Origin: Deltaproteobacteria bacterium
Lineage (GTDB): Bacteria > Desulfobacterota > Syntrophobacteria > BM002
NCBI GenBank assembly: GCA_022340905.1
Contig: JAJDNB010000197.1
Location: forward strand, 1 to 34,878
Direction: 5' to 3'
Length of the DNA: 34,878 bases
Part shown: positions 25,209 to 34,563 of the stretch, one piece after another
Layout: every line of letters begins with the position of its first letter
How positions within the stretch are numbered: position 1 is the first letter of the stretch
Notes under the pieces: model-generated
What the model saw: only the letters and a program-made list of their open reading frames with translations
Database searches by the model: none
What the model was told of the DNA's origin: nothing
Made by a program: the position numbers and the translations under genes

Positions 25209-25520
25209 CAGGTTTCTGCTCCAATGAAAGCTTTCCCAGATACTGTCTGCTGCACCACAGGTAGAGAGCCAGTATAAATCAGAAATCCGAATATCGAAAT
25301 CCGAAACAAATTCTAATTTACAAAATCCAAATGACCAAAACAGGAGACAAGTATTTTTGAGCAGTTACGTTTTGTAAATTTTTGAATTCGAATTTCGGAT
25401 TTGTTTCGTGCTTCGAAACCGGGGCCCGCCCGAAGGGTGGGGACTCCGAAGGAGAATTTAGGATTTCGAATTTGGCTGTCGCCTGTCCCTTCTTGTTCAG
25501 ACCCTGTTAATGCTTTGAAT
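25209..25520. other. 312-bp non-coding gap, mostly AAATTCGAA-type repeat
   Basis: No gene. The part from 25281 to 25465 is the inverted repeat described separately, and the rest is ordinary spacer between the gatB stop and the mtnA start. Confidence 0.6.
25281..25465. repeat. AAATCCGAA/TTCGGATTT inverted word repeat
   Basis: The left arm has AGAAATCCGAATATCGAAAT and CCGAAACAAATTC, then ATTTACAAA. The right arm has the complements TTTGTAAATTTTTGAATTC, GAATTTCGGATTTG and TTTCGTGCTTCG. Similar words appear at 12076-12100 and 20625-20655. It forms a long imperfect palindrome with an asymmetric GC-rich insert (GGGGCCCGCCCGAAGG) in the right arm. Confidence 0.7.
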
Positions 25521-26951
25521 CTATTGCCTCAACTTCTCTCTGAGGACCTCGTTTACTATCTTGGGATTGGCCTTGCCTCGAGTCTGCTTCATCACCTGGC
25601 CCACGAAAAACCCAAGTAGTTTTTCCTTCCCCTTGCGGTAAGCTTTAACTTGACTGGGATGAGCAGCCAGTACAGTATCAATGACTGAACGGATCTCGCC
25701 CTTATCGGTAACCTGTTCCAACCCTTTTTCCTCGATAATCCTCTTGGGACTCTTTTGAGTGGAGTACATCTCTTCGAAGACGTTCTTGGCAATTTTGCCA
25801 CTGATAATTCCATCATCGATTAGCTTGAGGAGATTGGCAAGGTCCTCCGGTTTCACCGGGCATTGGTCGATTTCTCGCTGGTCTTTCTTCAGTTCCCTGA
25901 GCAGTTCCGACGTGATCCAATTGCTGACCATTTTTGGTTGAGGAAACAGGGCCACACAGGCCTCATAATAGGTTGCCAATTCCTTGCTGCCGATCAGCAC
26001 AACTGCGTCTTGTTCCGACAAGCCATAATCCTTCATGAACCGAGCTTTTTTAGCCTCGGGAAGTTCGGGTAACTCTGAACGGACTTTTTCTATCCATTCT
26101 TCATCTATCAAGACCGGCACCAGGTCAGGATCCGGGAAATAGCGATAGTCATGGGCTTCCTCTTTGCCGCGCATGCCATGGGTTAGGCCAGCGTTACTAT
26201 CCCACAAGCGGGTTTCCTGGACAATGATGCCTCCTTGCTCGAGAATTGCCCGCTGTCGTTTAATTTCATACTCGAGGGCCCGCTGAACGAAGCGGAAAGA
26301 GTTTATATTTTTCACTTCGGTTTTGACCCCAAGAACTGTCGACCCTGCGGGCCGCAGGGAGATATTGGCGTCGCAGCGCAAACTCCCCTCCTCCATGTTG
26401 CCGTCACATATATCCAGATAGCGAACGATATTCCGCAGTTTCTTCAAAAAGATGGATGCCTCCTCCGGGGTCCTGAGGTCCGGCTCGGAAACAATTTCAA
26501 CGAGAGGTACGCCGGTGCGGTTGAAATCGACATAGCTGAGTGGTTGGGTCTCATCATGAATGAGCTTGCCGGCGTCCTCCTCAAGATGAATTCGGGTGAT
26601 GCCAATCCGCTTACTCTCGCCATTGACTTCTATATCTATCCAGCCTTGCTGGGCTAGAGGCAATTCGTACTGAGAGATCTGGTAACCTTTGGGCAAATCA
26701 GGATAAAAGTAATTCTTGCGGGCGAACCGACTACTGCTGGCTATCTTGCAGTTGGTAGCGAGAGCCAGGCGGATGGTGAACTCCACTACCTTGCGGTTAA
26801 GGACCGGAAGCACTCCCGGCATGCCAAGACAAACGGGGCAGGTGTGGGTATTCGGAGCTGCACCAAACTTGGTGGAGCAACCGCAAAAGATTTTGCTTTC
26901 GGTGAGAAGTTGGGCATGAACTTCCAGACCGATCACTGCTTCGTATTCCAT
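25521..26951 (-). CDS. gatB: Asp-tRNA(Asn)/Glu-tRNA(Gln) amidotransferase subunit B
   Basis: 476 residues, subunit of GatCAB that activates and amidates mischarged tRNA. N-terminal GatB domain: [19 protein letters not shown], the zinc-knuckle region FCGCSTKF and [16 protein letters not shown], and [18 protein letters not shown]. The Yqey-like tail ends [18 protein letters not shown]. Full length. The ATG at 26951 follows AGGAAG. gatA and gatC are not in the window, so the subunits are dispersed. Using GatCAB suggests the cell lacks a full set of direct asparaginyl/glutaminyl tRNA synthetases (inference). Confidence 0.97.
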   Translation of the reverse strand: MEYEAVIGLEVHAQLLTESKIFCGCSTKFGAAPNTHTCPVCLGMPGVLPVLNRKVVEFTIRLALATNCKIASSSRFARKNYFYPDLPKGYQISQYELPLAQQGWIDIEVNGESKRIGITRIHLEEDAGKLIHDETQPLSYVDFNRTGVPLVEIVSEPDLRTPEEASIFLKKLRNIVRYLDICDGNMEEGSLRCDANISLRPAGSTVLGVKTEVKNINSFRFVQRALEYEIKRQRAILEQGGIIVQETRLWDSNAGLTHGMRGKEEAHDYRYFPDPDLVPVLIDEEWIEKVRSELPELPEAKKARFMKDYGLSEQDAVVLIGSKELATYYEACVALFPQPKMVSNWITSELLRELKKDQREIDQCPVKPEDLANLLKLIDDGIISGKIAKNVFEEMYSTQKSPKRIIEEKGLEQVTDKGEIRSVIDTVLAAHPSQVKAYRKGKEKLLGFFVGQVMKQTRGKANPKIVNEVLREKLRQ

Positions 26952-27351
26952 GAGTCTTCCTAACTCTACGGGCTAAGCCTGTTCCTATAACACCAAAGGG
27001 GGTAAAAGGGCAAGCCTTTCTCTGGCAGTCTGGGGGTAGGGGAGTAGGAACTAAGGATTGTGCATTTCGGAAGGCCTAGGGTAGGACTATGTGGTCATTT
27101 GGCCACTAAATGTGGCCGTCATAATGCTACGCTGTCATTATGCCTCCGGCGTCATTTAGGGTCGTTAGGTTACTACGCTGCACTCTCATCTTTACTTAGC
27201 TGTAATTGTGGAGTTGCGGCAACTTAATGACGGCCGTGAGGCCGACTGACGGCGCAGCCGAATGACGCGGAGCAGATGACTTCCCAGTGCTCAGTGCTTA
27301 GTAGTTTTGGTGGAACCTGCAATCTGCAATCTAGAATATACAATTATGGCT
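26952..27351. other. 400-bp non-coding gap with GTCATTCGGC array
   Basis: No gene is supported. The array at 27093-27280 fills half the gap; the last 50 bp contain AATCTGCAATCTAGAATA-type words, similar to those at 18640-18655 and 20650-20665. Confidence 0.55.
27093..27280. repeat. GTCATTNGGC degenerate tandem repeat, inverted arrays
   Basis: The first part carries degenerate units such as GTCATAATGCTACGCT, GTCATTATGCCTCCGGC and GTCATTTAGG (27113-27165, unit about 16-17 bp). The second part (27228-27280) is the reverse complement style: AATGACGGCCGTGAGGCC, GACTGACGGCGCAGCC and GAATGACGCGGAGCAGATGA. Thus a tandem family facing itself across a ~60-bp AT-rich centre. Units are too variable and too short, and spacers absent, for CRISPR. 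Confidence 0.7.
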
Positions 27352-29475
27352 TCAGCCTTGTTCCCTTTCAGTTATTTTTGCTAGGGCTTCTTCGGCTTTG
27401 TTTTGCCAGGGACTGTCCTTGTGTTTTTTGAGTTTTTGCAAAACTCCACGAGATTTGGAGGTGCCGATCTTGCCTAAGGTCTCACAGATTGCAGTTATTA
27501 CTTCTGGCTGGATGGCCTTCTTCCTTATAGTGGTCCATCTGAGGGTTCCCGAGCCCACTATGCTGTCGATCTTTTTCAGGAGGAAATCCTCAAGGGTTCC
27601 TATATCTGGTCGTTCAATGTTGCCGTAGAAGGCGATGGATCTGTACAAGCAGGACTCAATCTGTACTCTCCGGTCAGAGGGAATATCATCTATGTTCTTT
27701 AGCATTTCCATAAACTTAGCGAAAGCGCTGGAACTTCCCACTCGGGCAAGACATTCGATTGCCTCCTTCTGAACATTGACATCATTATCATTCAAGAAAT
27801 CGAAATACAGCGCTTTACCCTCTGCCCCCTTTACTCGGTAGTATACCCTCAAAGCTTCCGCCTTGATGTGTGGGTTTTCATGATTTAGAAAGGGCAAAAC
27901 ACCATTGGCTAAGGGATGGCTTGCTCCGTCCGAGTCTAATTCCGCCAATATCCGCAGGATGTCGATTATGGATCTGGTCTCGCTTCCTTTCTCGTTTAGC
28001 TTGCCGAGAATAAAATTGATGGCTGACGGGTCGATCTGCATTATCAGCTCGCAGACATTTTTGCGGACGAAATGATCCTGACTAGTGACCAGAATAGAGA
28101 CAAGTTGAGGTAGAGCCCTGCTGCCAAGTTTCTGGAAGATTGGAGCAATGGCTTCACACGTATCCCTTCTGCCCAACAAAAACTTGCTCTTCAGTGCCAG
28201 AATGGTTTCGCTTTTGCAGATTTCGTCTAGAATTTGGGCGGCGCAGTTGCAAAGCTCCTTGTTCTCACTCAGGTGTCGGTGGAAACAACTGACGATTTCA
28301 AAGATTGGCTTATAGTGATCTTTACGAGTTAATTCAGGCATAATTGCCCCAAGAGTTCGGGCAACCCGCAGATATTTTTCTTTGTCGTGAATCTTGTCTA
28401 ACTGGGCGAGAATAGAGTTGCTGTCCTGGAGTATTTTATTGATTAGCTGTTCGAGCCTGATCTGCTGCTGCATCTCCGCTGGCAGTTGATCAGCAGAAAT
28501 AAGCTTGTGCTTTACGTACTCTTGCAGAATAGACTCTCTGCCTTTTACTTTTTTCAGGTTGAGCGCATGAGCTAAATCTTTGGCAAGTTCTATCGGCTTT
28601 CCTCGTGCAGGTTCCTTGTCACCTCGACGGAAGGCCTCTGTGAGGAGTGCCCTGGATACTTGGGCGAGAAGATCATGGGAGAGACATTCTATTATCTCTT
28701 GGTCGATCTCAGCCTCCCTGAATTCCTCGGTTACAGCCAGATCAGTGTTGGCCAAAATATGATAGATCGCTTCAGCGTTTCGCAGAGGCCTAATGAGGTC
28801 CTGGATGATTTGTCTCCTGACTTTCCTTAGCCCTTCGCGGTCGAGGTCCGTAAAATAGGGGACCATACTGAAGTCTTTCTTGAGACGGGTGAGGGCTATT
28901 TGAGCTCGCCACGGTATGTTACGCACGGTGACGAGTTCCTCGTTGTAGATGTAAGAGATGTTGACAATCCCTTTTTCCTGTAAGGTTCGGCTGAATTTTT
29001 CTTTATCGCCCTTCTCTCGGGTGTCAACAAAACTGGGCTCGCTCATGACGTCGACGAAATTGGTAAATTCCGTGGGAGTCATGGCATTTTTCAGGGTTAA
29101 ACTGATAAGGTCCTTCTGCTCGAGGAATTTGGCAAACCTGGGGACATACATCTCTGCCATCCCCTCTATCATAAGGTGATTGAGGTCTTGAATTTCCGGC
29201 AACACCCCTTCGATTAAAATGTTTTTCCCTGTGGCTTCCTCACGAATGAGGAAGGTGAGCTCGTCCCTTTGCGAGAAAAGACCTTGAAAGTCTTCGTAGA
29301 GTCCGATCTTGGCTTTCTGCGATTCAGGATGATCTGGGGTGTAGTAACCAGTGCGGAGAAAGGCTTGAATAAGGGCGAGGAGAAACTGAGCGAGCTGGAC
29401 TTTGATCTCTCTATGGGGATCATCAGCACCCGATGTGCGGGCAAAGACGTTTGTGTCAGATAAACTCTTTTTCAT
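27352..29475 (-). CDS. Large HEAT-repeat protein of unknown function
   Basis: 707 residues, cytoplasmic by appearance (no signal peptide, no membrane segment). The last ~350 residues are helical pairs of HEAT type, for example LPQLVSILVTSQDHFVRKN, LPFLNHENPHIKAEALRVYY and NDNDVNVQKEAIECLARVGS; such scaffolds bind proteins. The first half has long charged helices without a recognised domain (ALIQAFLRTGYYTPDHPES, EEATGKNILIEGV). The ATG at 29475 is preceded by GGGATTCCC, a weak ribosome-binding site. It follows the M48 gene on the same strand after 153 bp with a hairpin between, so they are probably separate transcripts. No function can be assigned. Confidence 0.85.
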   Translation of the reverse strand: MKKSLSDTNVFARTSGADDPHREIKVQLAQFLLALIQAFLRTGYYTPDHPESQKAKIGLYEDFQGLFSQRDELTFLIREEATGKNILIEGVLPEIQDLNHLMIEGMAEMYVPRFAKFLEQKDLISLTLKNAMTPTEFTNFVDVMSEPSFVDTREKGDKEKFSRTLQEKGIVNISYIYNEELVTVRNIPWRAQIALTRLKKDFSMVPYFTDLDREGLRKVRRQIIQDLIRPLRNAEAIYHILANTDLAVTEEFREAEIDQEIIECLSHDLLAQVSRALLTEAFRRGDKEPARGKPIELAKDLAHALNLKKVKGRESILQEYVKHKLISADQLPAEMQQQIRLEQLINKILQDSNSILAQLDKIHDKEKYLRVARTLGAIMPELTRKDHYKPIFEIVSCFHRHLSENKELCNCAAQILDEICKSETILALKSKFLLGRRDTCEAIAPIFQKLGSRALPQLVSILVTSQDHFVRKNVCELIMQIDPSAINFILGKLNEKGSETRSIIDILRILAELDSDGASHPLANGVLPFLNHENPHIKAEALRVYYRVKGAEGKALYFDFLNDNDVNVQKEAIECLARVGSSSAFAKFMEMLKNIDDIPSDRRVQIESCLYRSIAFYGNIERPDIGTLEDFLLKKIDSIVGSGTLRWTTIRKKAIQPEVITAICETLGKIGTSKSRGVLQKLKKHKDSPWQNKAEEALAKITEREQG

Positions 29476-29570
29476 GGGAATCCCAGACGCGGCTCAAAAT
29501 ATTTTAGACCGAAACAGATTTGTGCAATAGCCATGCCAGTTTGAAGAAAAAGTCAAAACTAAAAATTACC

Positions 29571-29598
29571 CAAAAGTTACCCGGTAACAAACGGGTAA
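29571..29598 (-). terminator. Candidate terminator after the M48 peptidase gene
   Basis: TTACCCG (29577-29583) pairs with CGGGTAA (29592-29598). On the minus strand, downstream of the M48 gene, the stem is followed by CTTTTG. The T-run is short. A further TTACCC word lies at 29566. Confidence 0.4.
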
Positions 29599-29628
29599 AA
29601 ATATTGAAAAGCCACTGATGTTTTTAGA

Positions 29629-32241
29629 TTAGTTGTTTGGTTGAGGTGGCTCTGGTAGGGGGGGAAGACCCAGGGTGCTTTCTACCAGCTCCGCCAGGTG
29701 GGCGAGCCTGCTCACAAGGCGGGCATAGACCCTGAAGATCCTATCTACCGCCTCATAGGCCCTGTCAACAAGAGGTCCTAGCTCATCTTTGCCAGGGACA
29801 TCCACAATGGCAAAGTCACCCAAGGTCATGTGTGCTTGGGTGTGTTCGAAGGGGTAGGTTATATCGGTGAGCAGTCTTCTAAGACGAGCAAGGATCTGTC
29901 GAAGATCCCCCATTTTTAGCTGCACTTGTCGGACCAATTTTTCGTTATCCTCTTCTCCTTCCAAGCGTTTTACCAGTACAGCCAGCTGCTGATAGGCAAT
30001 TTGAAGATCTCGCACAGAGTCGAGTTGGTTTTCCAGAGCGTGGGCAGTTTTTATAAATCTCTCGGCTGCCAGTTTTGGCTCTCCACCATTGTCAATTTTG
30101 GAAACTATGCTCGGCACATTGAGTAGCTGCAAGGCACCTGTCATACGATCGCGCACGAGTTTCTCGAAAGCACTGAGCTCATCTATGACCGCCAGACGTT
30201 TTCCCTCCTCTACCTCCTGAAATACAGTTTCCATGACATTAACCTCGGCGGTGGATAAGTGGATGCCACCGTCGAGGAGAGCTCGATTTTGAAAAGCCTC
30301 CATAATACGAATTTCCAGAGTATTGAATCTCTTGAGCCTCTGGTCATAGTCCCCTGCAGAACTGACGATACGATCTCGGGTCGCCCTGAGCATTGAGGGA
30401 ATTTTCTTGTAGTCAACCGAGGGAAAAATGCAATTTTGAGGCAAACCTATTGGTCTTAGCACGGTAAACTGACCCTGAAAGAAGCGGTTAAGGGCCCTTA
30501 CATATTCCCACTCCTGGTCATGGCTTTTTACCATGGCCTCCACGCTCACCAGATTCCTGGGCATTACCTCTTTGCCGAATACGCTGCGATAATAATCCAG
30601 AGAAACCCTGCAAGCTCGAGCATTAAAGTCCTTGAATAAAATCGAGGCGGGGGGAGAAGAAGTAAATACCTTTGCTGAATCATTCGTTTCGGCCTGCTCG
30701 ATGTAACCTTGAATTTTCCCATGGGAGATATCCAGGATGAATGAGGGTTGAGCCTTGAGCTTTCTGGCGCTGGTTATACGATCTTGATGGCAAGGGTGAG
30801 TGTGAAAAAGGCCGGTGCGCGCATTTTGCAGGTGACCTTTGAGGACCTTGTTCCTGACATCTTCGGGTATTTGTCTCTCATTGACCAGGATGAGTGCCGG
30901 GAGGTTGTCGACCAAACGCCCTTCCTCCCAAGCGTTTCCCAGATCCTGGAAGGCCCACTCATGGGCCAGGGACAGTTCCACCATTCTTTGAGCAGTGGAT
31001 TCGAAGACCTGGGCGCCCACAAGCTGTGTTTCGTATCGATCCGCGTCGTACTCCATCTGACGGAGCATGAAACTGCTGATGGCATGACCGAAAATCATTA
31101 GTACCCAAAGGATCTTACGTGTAACCCAAATGAATAGCCGGGCCACCAAAAGGACGACGCCAATGCGGAAATCCCAGTTTCGGCTCCAGCGACGGATACG
31201 TTCATCCCACTCATCTTCCTCGTAGACTACTCGCTCGAACCACAGGTTGACTGAGCGAATAATGTAGGTGAGACGCATTCCGGTGGTCTGTGAGAAGTGG
31301 CCGAACTCGTGGGCCAAAACCCCGGCAAACTGGTGAAGGTTAAGTCCTCCTACCAACGGCAGGCCGATGGTGAGGACGAGGTCGTTAGAAAAAATACTCA
31401 ACAACCCTCGACGAAAACTGGCCGAAGCGTTTACGTTGATGTCCAGGTGAATTTCACTTGGCATGGGGGCGCCCACGCGATCGCAAAGCTTTTGCACAAA
31501 AGCAAAAAGGAGTGATTCATCCTGAGGTTCGATTTTGCTGGGCTTGGTGTAGTAGGCTCGCCGGACGAAGAGGGGCTTTACCATGAAAAGGAGGAGCAAG
31601 CTTCCCACCACCATTGGTGCCACGTAAGTGAAAACGGCAACTCTACCACTGCTGAGCCTGTGCAATAAGTGAATACTTTCCGTGGCATGGTAATAGAGGA
31701 AGTAGGCAACGGTGGTAATTAGCCCGAGATAGATGAGTGGTAACAGCAGCATGGCAAGAGCAACCAAGGTAAGACCAAGATTGTACAAAGGAGACACCGG
31801 GATACGAGGAAGCTCACCCCGGAAGGCTTGCAGGATTGGCACACCAAGATCAGCAGCAGAGGATTTCTCATTTTTTGTCCTGTGTTCTTCCAAATCATTG
31901 GGAACAAAGACTGCCGTGGCACCAAATCTTTCCAGTTCGGCGATAATTTTTCTGGCACGAGGGGCTGGAATGCTTCTGCTCAAGACAACAGGTGTTTTCG
32001 CGACCAAACCAACCAGCTTGTCTCGAGAAACACTTTTGAAAAGCTGGGCCAAATAGTCGACTATGGCCTCTTGGTCTATTCCACTTGGCACATTCTCAAG
32101 GGTAAGTTGCCCCCTATCCACGACATCCACCTTGGTGCTCTGAGGGTTTCTGGGAAGAGCGAGACAGAAAATAGTACTGATCTCCATGAGCAAGAAGAGT
32201 GCCAAAGAGTTCTCAGATCCTTCCCAGCTTTTCCAATCCAA
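29629..32241 (-). CDS. Membrane M48-family metallopeptidase with N-terminal L7/L12-like domain
   Basis: Up to 870 residues. Residues ~45-115 (TLENVPSGIDQEAIVDYLAQ ... KLVGLVAKTPVVLSRSI ... ARKIIAELERFGATAVFV) resemble the C-terminal fold of ribosomal L7/L12 and ClpS. Then come hydrophobic segments at ~156-184 and ~203-222. The zinc site is HEFGH (311-315), with the third ligand likely E397 in MEYDAD. More hydrophobic stretches lie at ~362-390. The C-terminal ~400 residues are charged and coiled-coil-like. The active site faces the cytoplasm in related HtpX/M48 proteins. The start is uncertain: TTG at 32241 lacks a ribosome-binding site and ATG at 32187 (residue 19) is an alternative. Peptidase role is well supported; the L7/L12 likeness is by eye. 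Confidence 0.86.
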   Translation of the reverse strand: MDWKSWEGSENSLALFLLMEISTIFCLALPRNPQSTKVDVVDRGQLTLENVPSGIDQEAIVDYLAQLFKSVSRDKLVGLVAKTPVVLSRSIPAPRARKIIAELERFGATAVFVPNDLEEHRTKNEKSSAADLGVPILQAFRGELPRIPVSPLYNLGLTLVALAMLLLPLIYLGLITTVAYFLYYHATESIHLLHRLSSGRVAVFTYVAPMVVGSLLLLFMVKPLFVRRAYYTKPSKIEPQDESLLFAFVQKLCDRVGAPMPSEIHLDINVNASASFRRGLLSIFSNDLVLTIGLPLVGGLNLHQFAGVLAHEFGHFSQTTGMRLTYIIRSVNLWFERVVYEEDEWDERIRRWSRNWDFRIGVVLLVARLFIWVTRKILWVLMIFGHAISSFMLRQMEYDADRYETQLVGAQVFESTAQRMVELSLAHEWAFQDLGNAWEEGRLVDNLPALILVNERQIPEDVRNKVLKGHLQNARTGLFHTHPCHQDRITSARKLKAQPSFILDISHGKIQGYIEQAETNDSAKVFTSSPPASILFKDFNARACRVSLDYYRSVFGKEVMPRNLVSVEAMVKSHDQEWEYVRALNRFFQGQFTVLRPIGLPQNCIFPSVDYKKIPSMLRATRDRIVSSAGDYDQRLKRFNTLEIRIMEAFQNRALLDGGIHLSTAEVNVMETVFQEVEEGKRLAVIDELSAFEKLVRDRMTGALQLLNVPSIVSKIDNGGEPKLAAERFIKTAHALENQLDSVRDLQIAYQQLAVLVKRLEGEEDNEKLVRQVQLKMGDLRQILARLRRLLTDITYPFEHTQAHMTLGDFAIVDVPGKDELGPLVDRAYEAVDRIFRVYARLVSRLAHLAELVESTLGLPPLPEPPQPNN

Positions 32242-32337
32242 GCGTAGTGGGGCAAGGATTATTCGGGATATTGGTTCATACCATGTACTTAAATGCTAGT
32301 ATGGTTCGATTTAACTGCTCGTATATAACTATTTATA

Positions 32338-32412
32338 ATTATTAATTTTATGATAATATAATATTTTTTGTAAAAATTTTTCTTGACTGATAGGTATAAT
32401 AATCGCTAATAT
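32338..32412 (+). promoter_or_regulatory. AT-rich promoter region of the marR gene
   Basis: ATTATTAATTTTATGATAAT (32338-32357) is an imperfect palindrome that could be a MarR-type operator. TATAAT at 32395-32400 would start transcription about four to eight bases before the ATG at 32411, giving a very short or absent leader. TTGACT at 32383 is too close to TATAAT to be its partner; it could pair with TAATAT at 32407 at 18 bp. No ribosome-binding site is visible, consistent with a leaderless message. Confidence 0.35.
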
Positions 32413-32902
32413 GCTTCACACTATGAATAATCGAGAGAGCGATTCCACCGATGTTTTGTTAGAGTATCAGAGCCAAAAATTGCAGGACCTCATCGAAGAG
32501 GTTGTTCGGTGCTGCAAAGAACGAACCTTATTTCTCTCGAAAAAATTCGACATTCCCGAGGCCGAACTCCGTTGCCTCATGCTTTTCGGCGAGGAAAGGT
32601 ATCTCACTGCCAAGGGAATCTCCCAGAAGCTGGATGTTGCCAAAAGTCGCGTCACCAAGATTATTAATGGTCTGGTTCAGAAAAGATTGGTCGAAAGCAT
32701 AGACGACCCCAAAGATGCCAGAATTAAGCTGATCGGACTTACCAGCAAAGGCCACAAGAAATCAAGACAATTAGGCGACATCACCAAAGATCTGCACCAG
32801 AAGCTATTACTCGAATTCGAGCCCGAACAGCGTAAAATGGTCATTTCCTGCCTCGAAATACTGCGAACAAGCATGGAAGCCGTTAAGAATCAGATGGTCT
32901 AA
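32411..32902 (+). CDS. MarR-family transcription regulator
   Basis: 163 residues, dimeric winged-helix DNA-binding protein that usually releases its operator on binding a small aromatic or hydrophobic ligand. The wing and helices read LTAKGISQKLDVAKSRVTKI (recognition helix SRVTKIINGLVQKRLV) followed by DPKDARIKLIGLTSKG, the typical MarR wing. Helical dimerisation ends flank it. The start is ATG at 32411 or, equally, 32423; neither has a ribosome-binding site. A 6-bp stem with T-run overlaps the stop codon. The FadL-like gene lies 246 bp downstream and is a candidate target, which is an inference from position. Confidence 0.92.
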   Translation: MLHTMNNRESDSTDVLLEYQSQKLQDLIEEVVRCCKERTLFLSKKFDIPEAELRCLMLFGEERYLTAKGISQKLDVAKSRVTKIINGLVQKRLVESIDDPKDARIKLIGLTSKGHKKSRQLGDITKDLHQKLLLEFEPEQRKMVISCLEILRTSMEAVKNQMV

Positions 32903-32912
32903 CGGTTTTTTT
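32880..32912 (+). terminator. Intrinsic terminator overlapping the marR stop codon
   Basis: CCGTTA (32880-32885) pairs with TAACGG (32900-32905) followed by seven T. The right arm contains the TAA stop of marR. The loop is 14 bases and the stem is short, so efficiency is uncertain. Confidence 0.55.
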
Positions 32913-33148
32913 ATACAATAGCGCTATCGCCGGCGAAGAATCGATACGGCCGATTTCAAAAATAAAAAATACATTCTCTATAGCCCGGCTTGTGGCAATG
33001 TTTATTCCAGACATAAAGTTCATAGGGTGAACCTTTGCAGGGTAAAAACACGTCCATCTGGTGAAATACTTCAAATTAAAAGGGGGGTGAGAAGCTCAAT
33101 AAATGACTATCACGTTACTGTAATGTAAAAAGGAGAAAGGAGTATTGT
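32913..33148. other. 236-bp non-coding region upstream of the FadL-like gene
   Basis: It holds a 10-bp palindrome ATAGCGCTAT (32918-32927) and an imperfect palindrome GTTACTGTAAT (33114-33124) placed directly before the ribosome-binding site, where a repressor could act. I could not identify promoter boxes with confidence. Confidence 0.35.
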
Positions 33149-34432
33149 ATGCGAAAGCTATTAACGGTATTGCTCGCTAGTATGTTAGTAGCCACACTGT
33201 CGCCGGCAGTTTTTGCCACGAACGGCACTGAGTTGATTGGCATTGGCCCCACTTCCAGGTCAATGGGTGGAGTGGGCATAGCCGCTCCTCAAGATGCCAT
33301 CAGCGCGGTCTTTTCCAACCCATCGGCCATGTGTTTCGGTCCCTACTGCCCCACTTCCCAGTTTGACTTTGCCGGGACAATTTTCATGCCGGAGCCCAAG
33401 GCGGAAATCACAGCCTCGGGGCAAACAAACAAAGCTAATGCTCGAGACCAGAATTACGCCATTCCCGCAATTGGCTTTTCCGTCCCCATAGGTGGACCTG
33501 ACACCAGGTGGAGATTCGGCCTCTCGGCTTACGGCATCTCCGGTCTCGGGGTGGATTACCGGGACACCAATCTCGATCAACCAAGTTATTTCTTCGGTGG
33601 AACTCCAAACGCGCAACCTTTAGCCGCAGGAACGTACACCAATTATCAGTTGATGAAATTCGCCCCCACCATTGCCTACCAGGCTCTGCCGAATCTTTCA
33701 GTGGGTACGTCTTTTCAGATCAACTACTCAACCCTCGACCTGGGTGACGGCAGTGTGGCCGCCTATTCCTACGGAGTCAAACTCGGCGCTACTTACAAAC
33801 CTCTCGATCAATTATCCCTCGGGTTGGTCTACACCTCGCCGCAGAAGGCAACCTACAATCACGTCTATGATTTCAGTCAAAATGGTCGGAGACAGAATTT
33901 GAGCTTGGAACAACCCCAGGAGGTCGGTTTCGGGGTTGCCTACGAGTTTCTCAAACCCAGAGTGTTGCTCGAGACCAATGTGAAGTGGATAAACTGGTCT
34001 GATGCCAAGGGTTATGACGATTTTGATTGGAACGACCAGTGGGTCTTCGCCGTGGGGGGACAGTGGGAAGCCATCGACCACCTGTTCTTCAGAGCAGGTT
34101 ATAGTTATGCGGAAAATCCCGTGGATGACCATGATGGGTGGAATGGTAGCCTCTTAGGCCCACCAGATTTGGTCGGTGTTCAGGGCAAACAGTTACCCCG
34201 TTACTACTATGAAACCTTTAGAGTCATAGGGCTCCCCGCCATCGTGGAGCACCATATCGCTGCCGGTGTAGGGTATGAGCTTGGCGAGAATCTGGTACTC
34301 AATCTGTCTTACATGCATGCCTTCGAGAACAAACTTTCTGAAAATGGCACAGCCCCGGATGGTTCGAATGCGAACGTGCAATCCAAGCTGTCAGAAGACA
34401 GCCTCAGTTTTGCCTTTACCTGGAGATTTTAG
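33149..34432 (+). CDS. FadL/OmpP1/TodX-family outer-membrane channel
   Basis: 427 residues. The signal peptide ends at PAVFA (cleavage after about residue 23). The mature start TNGTELIGIGPTSRSMGGVG and then APQDAISAVFSNPSAM match the FadL signature (NG-x-G-x-SRAMGGAGVA, DA-NPA). The chain then consists of alternating amphipathic strands and ends FAFTWRF with a C-terminal Phe, as outer-membrane barrels do. Relatives carry long-chain fatty acids or aromatic hydrocarbons across the outer membrane. GAAAGGAG lies six to eight bases before the ATG. The divergence in the hatch region prevents naming a substrate. Downstream is a hairpin (34521-34545) and a DsrE2 gene. Confidence 0.93.
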   Translation: MRKLLTVLLASMLVATLSPAVFATNGTELIGIGPTSRSMGGVGIAAPQDAISAVFSNPSAMCFGPYCPTSQFDFAGTIFMPEPKAEITASGQTNKANARDQNYAIPAIGFSVPIGGPDTRWRFGLSAYGISGLGVDYRDTNLDQPSYFFGGTPNAQPLAAGTYTNYQLMKFAPTIAYQALPNLSVGTSFQINYSTLDLGDGSVAAYSYGVKLGATYKPLDQLSLGLVYTSPQKATYNHVYDFSQNGRRQNLSLEQPQEVGFGVAYEFLKPRVLLETNVKWINWSDAKGYDDFDWNDQWVFAVGGQWEAIDHLFFRAGYSYAENPVDDHDGWNGSLLGPPDLVGVQGKQLPRYYYETFRVIGLPAIVEHHIAAGVGYELGENLVLNLSYMHAFENKLSENGTAPDGSNANVQSKLSEDSLSFAFTWRF

Positions 34433-34520
34433 TTGAGAATAGAGAAAATCCTCTGGGTAGTGGCGAATTTACGTTGATACTCATTGTAAGAAGCAAGAAA
34501 GTGTTTTGAAAAAACTAAGC

Positions 34521-34545
34521 CAGGAAACTCTATTTTTGTTTCCTG
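34521..34545. terminator. Hairpin between the FadL-like and DsrE2 genes
   Basis: CAGGAAAC pairs perfectly with GTTTCCTG around nine bases. No T-run follows on the + strand, so it may be a weak terminator or a leader hairpin for the DsrE2 message, whose AGGAGG begins six bases later. Confidence 0.4.
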
Positions 34546-34563
34546 AGTCAAGGAGGACAATCA

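Noticed and set aside
27093..27280. CRISPR array
   Set aside because: Units are 16-17 bp, degenerate, without spacers, and reversed in the second half; no cas genes in the window.
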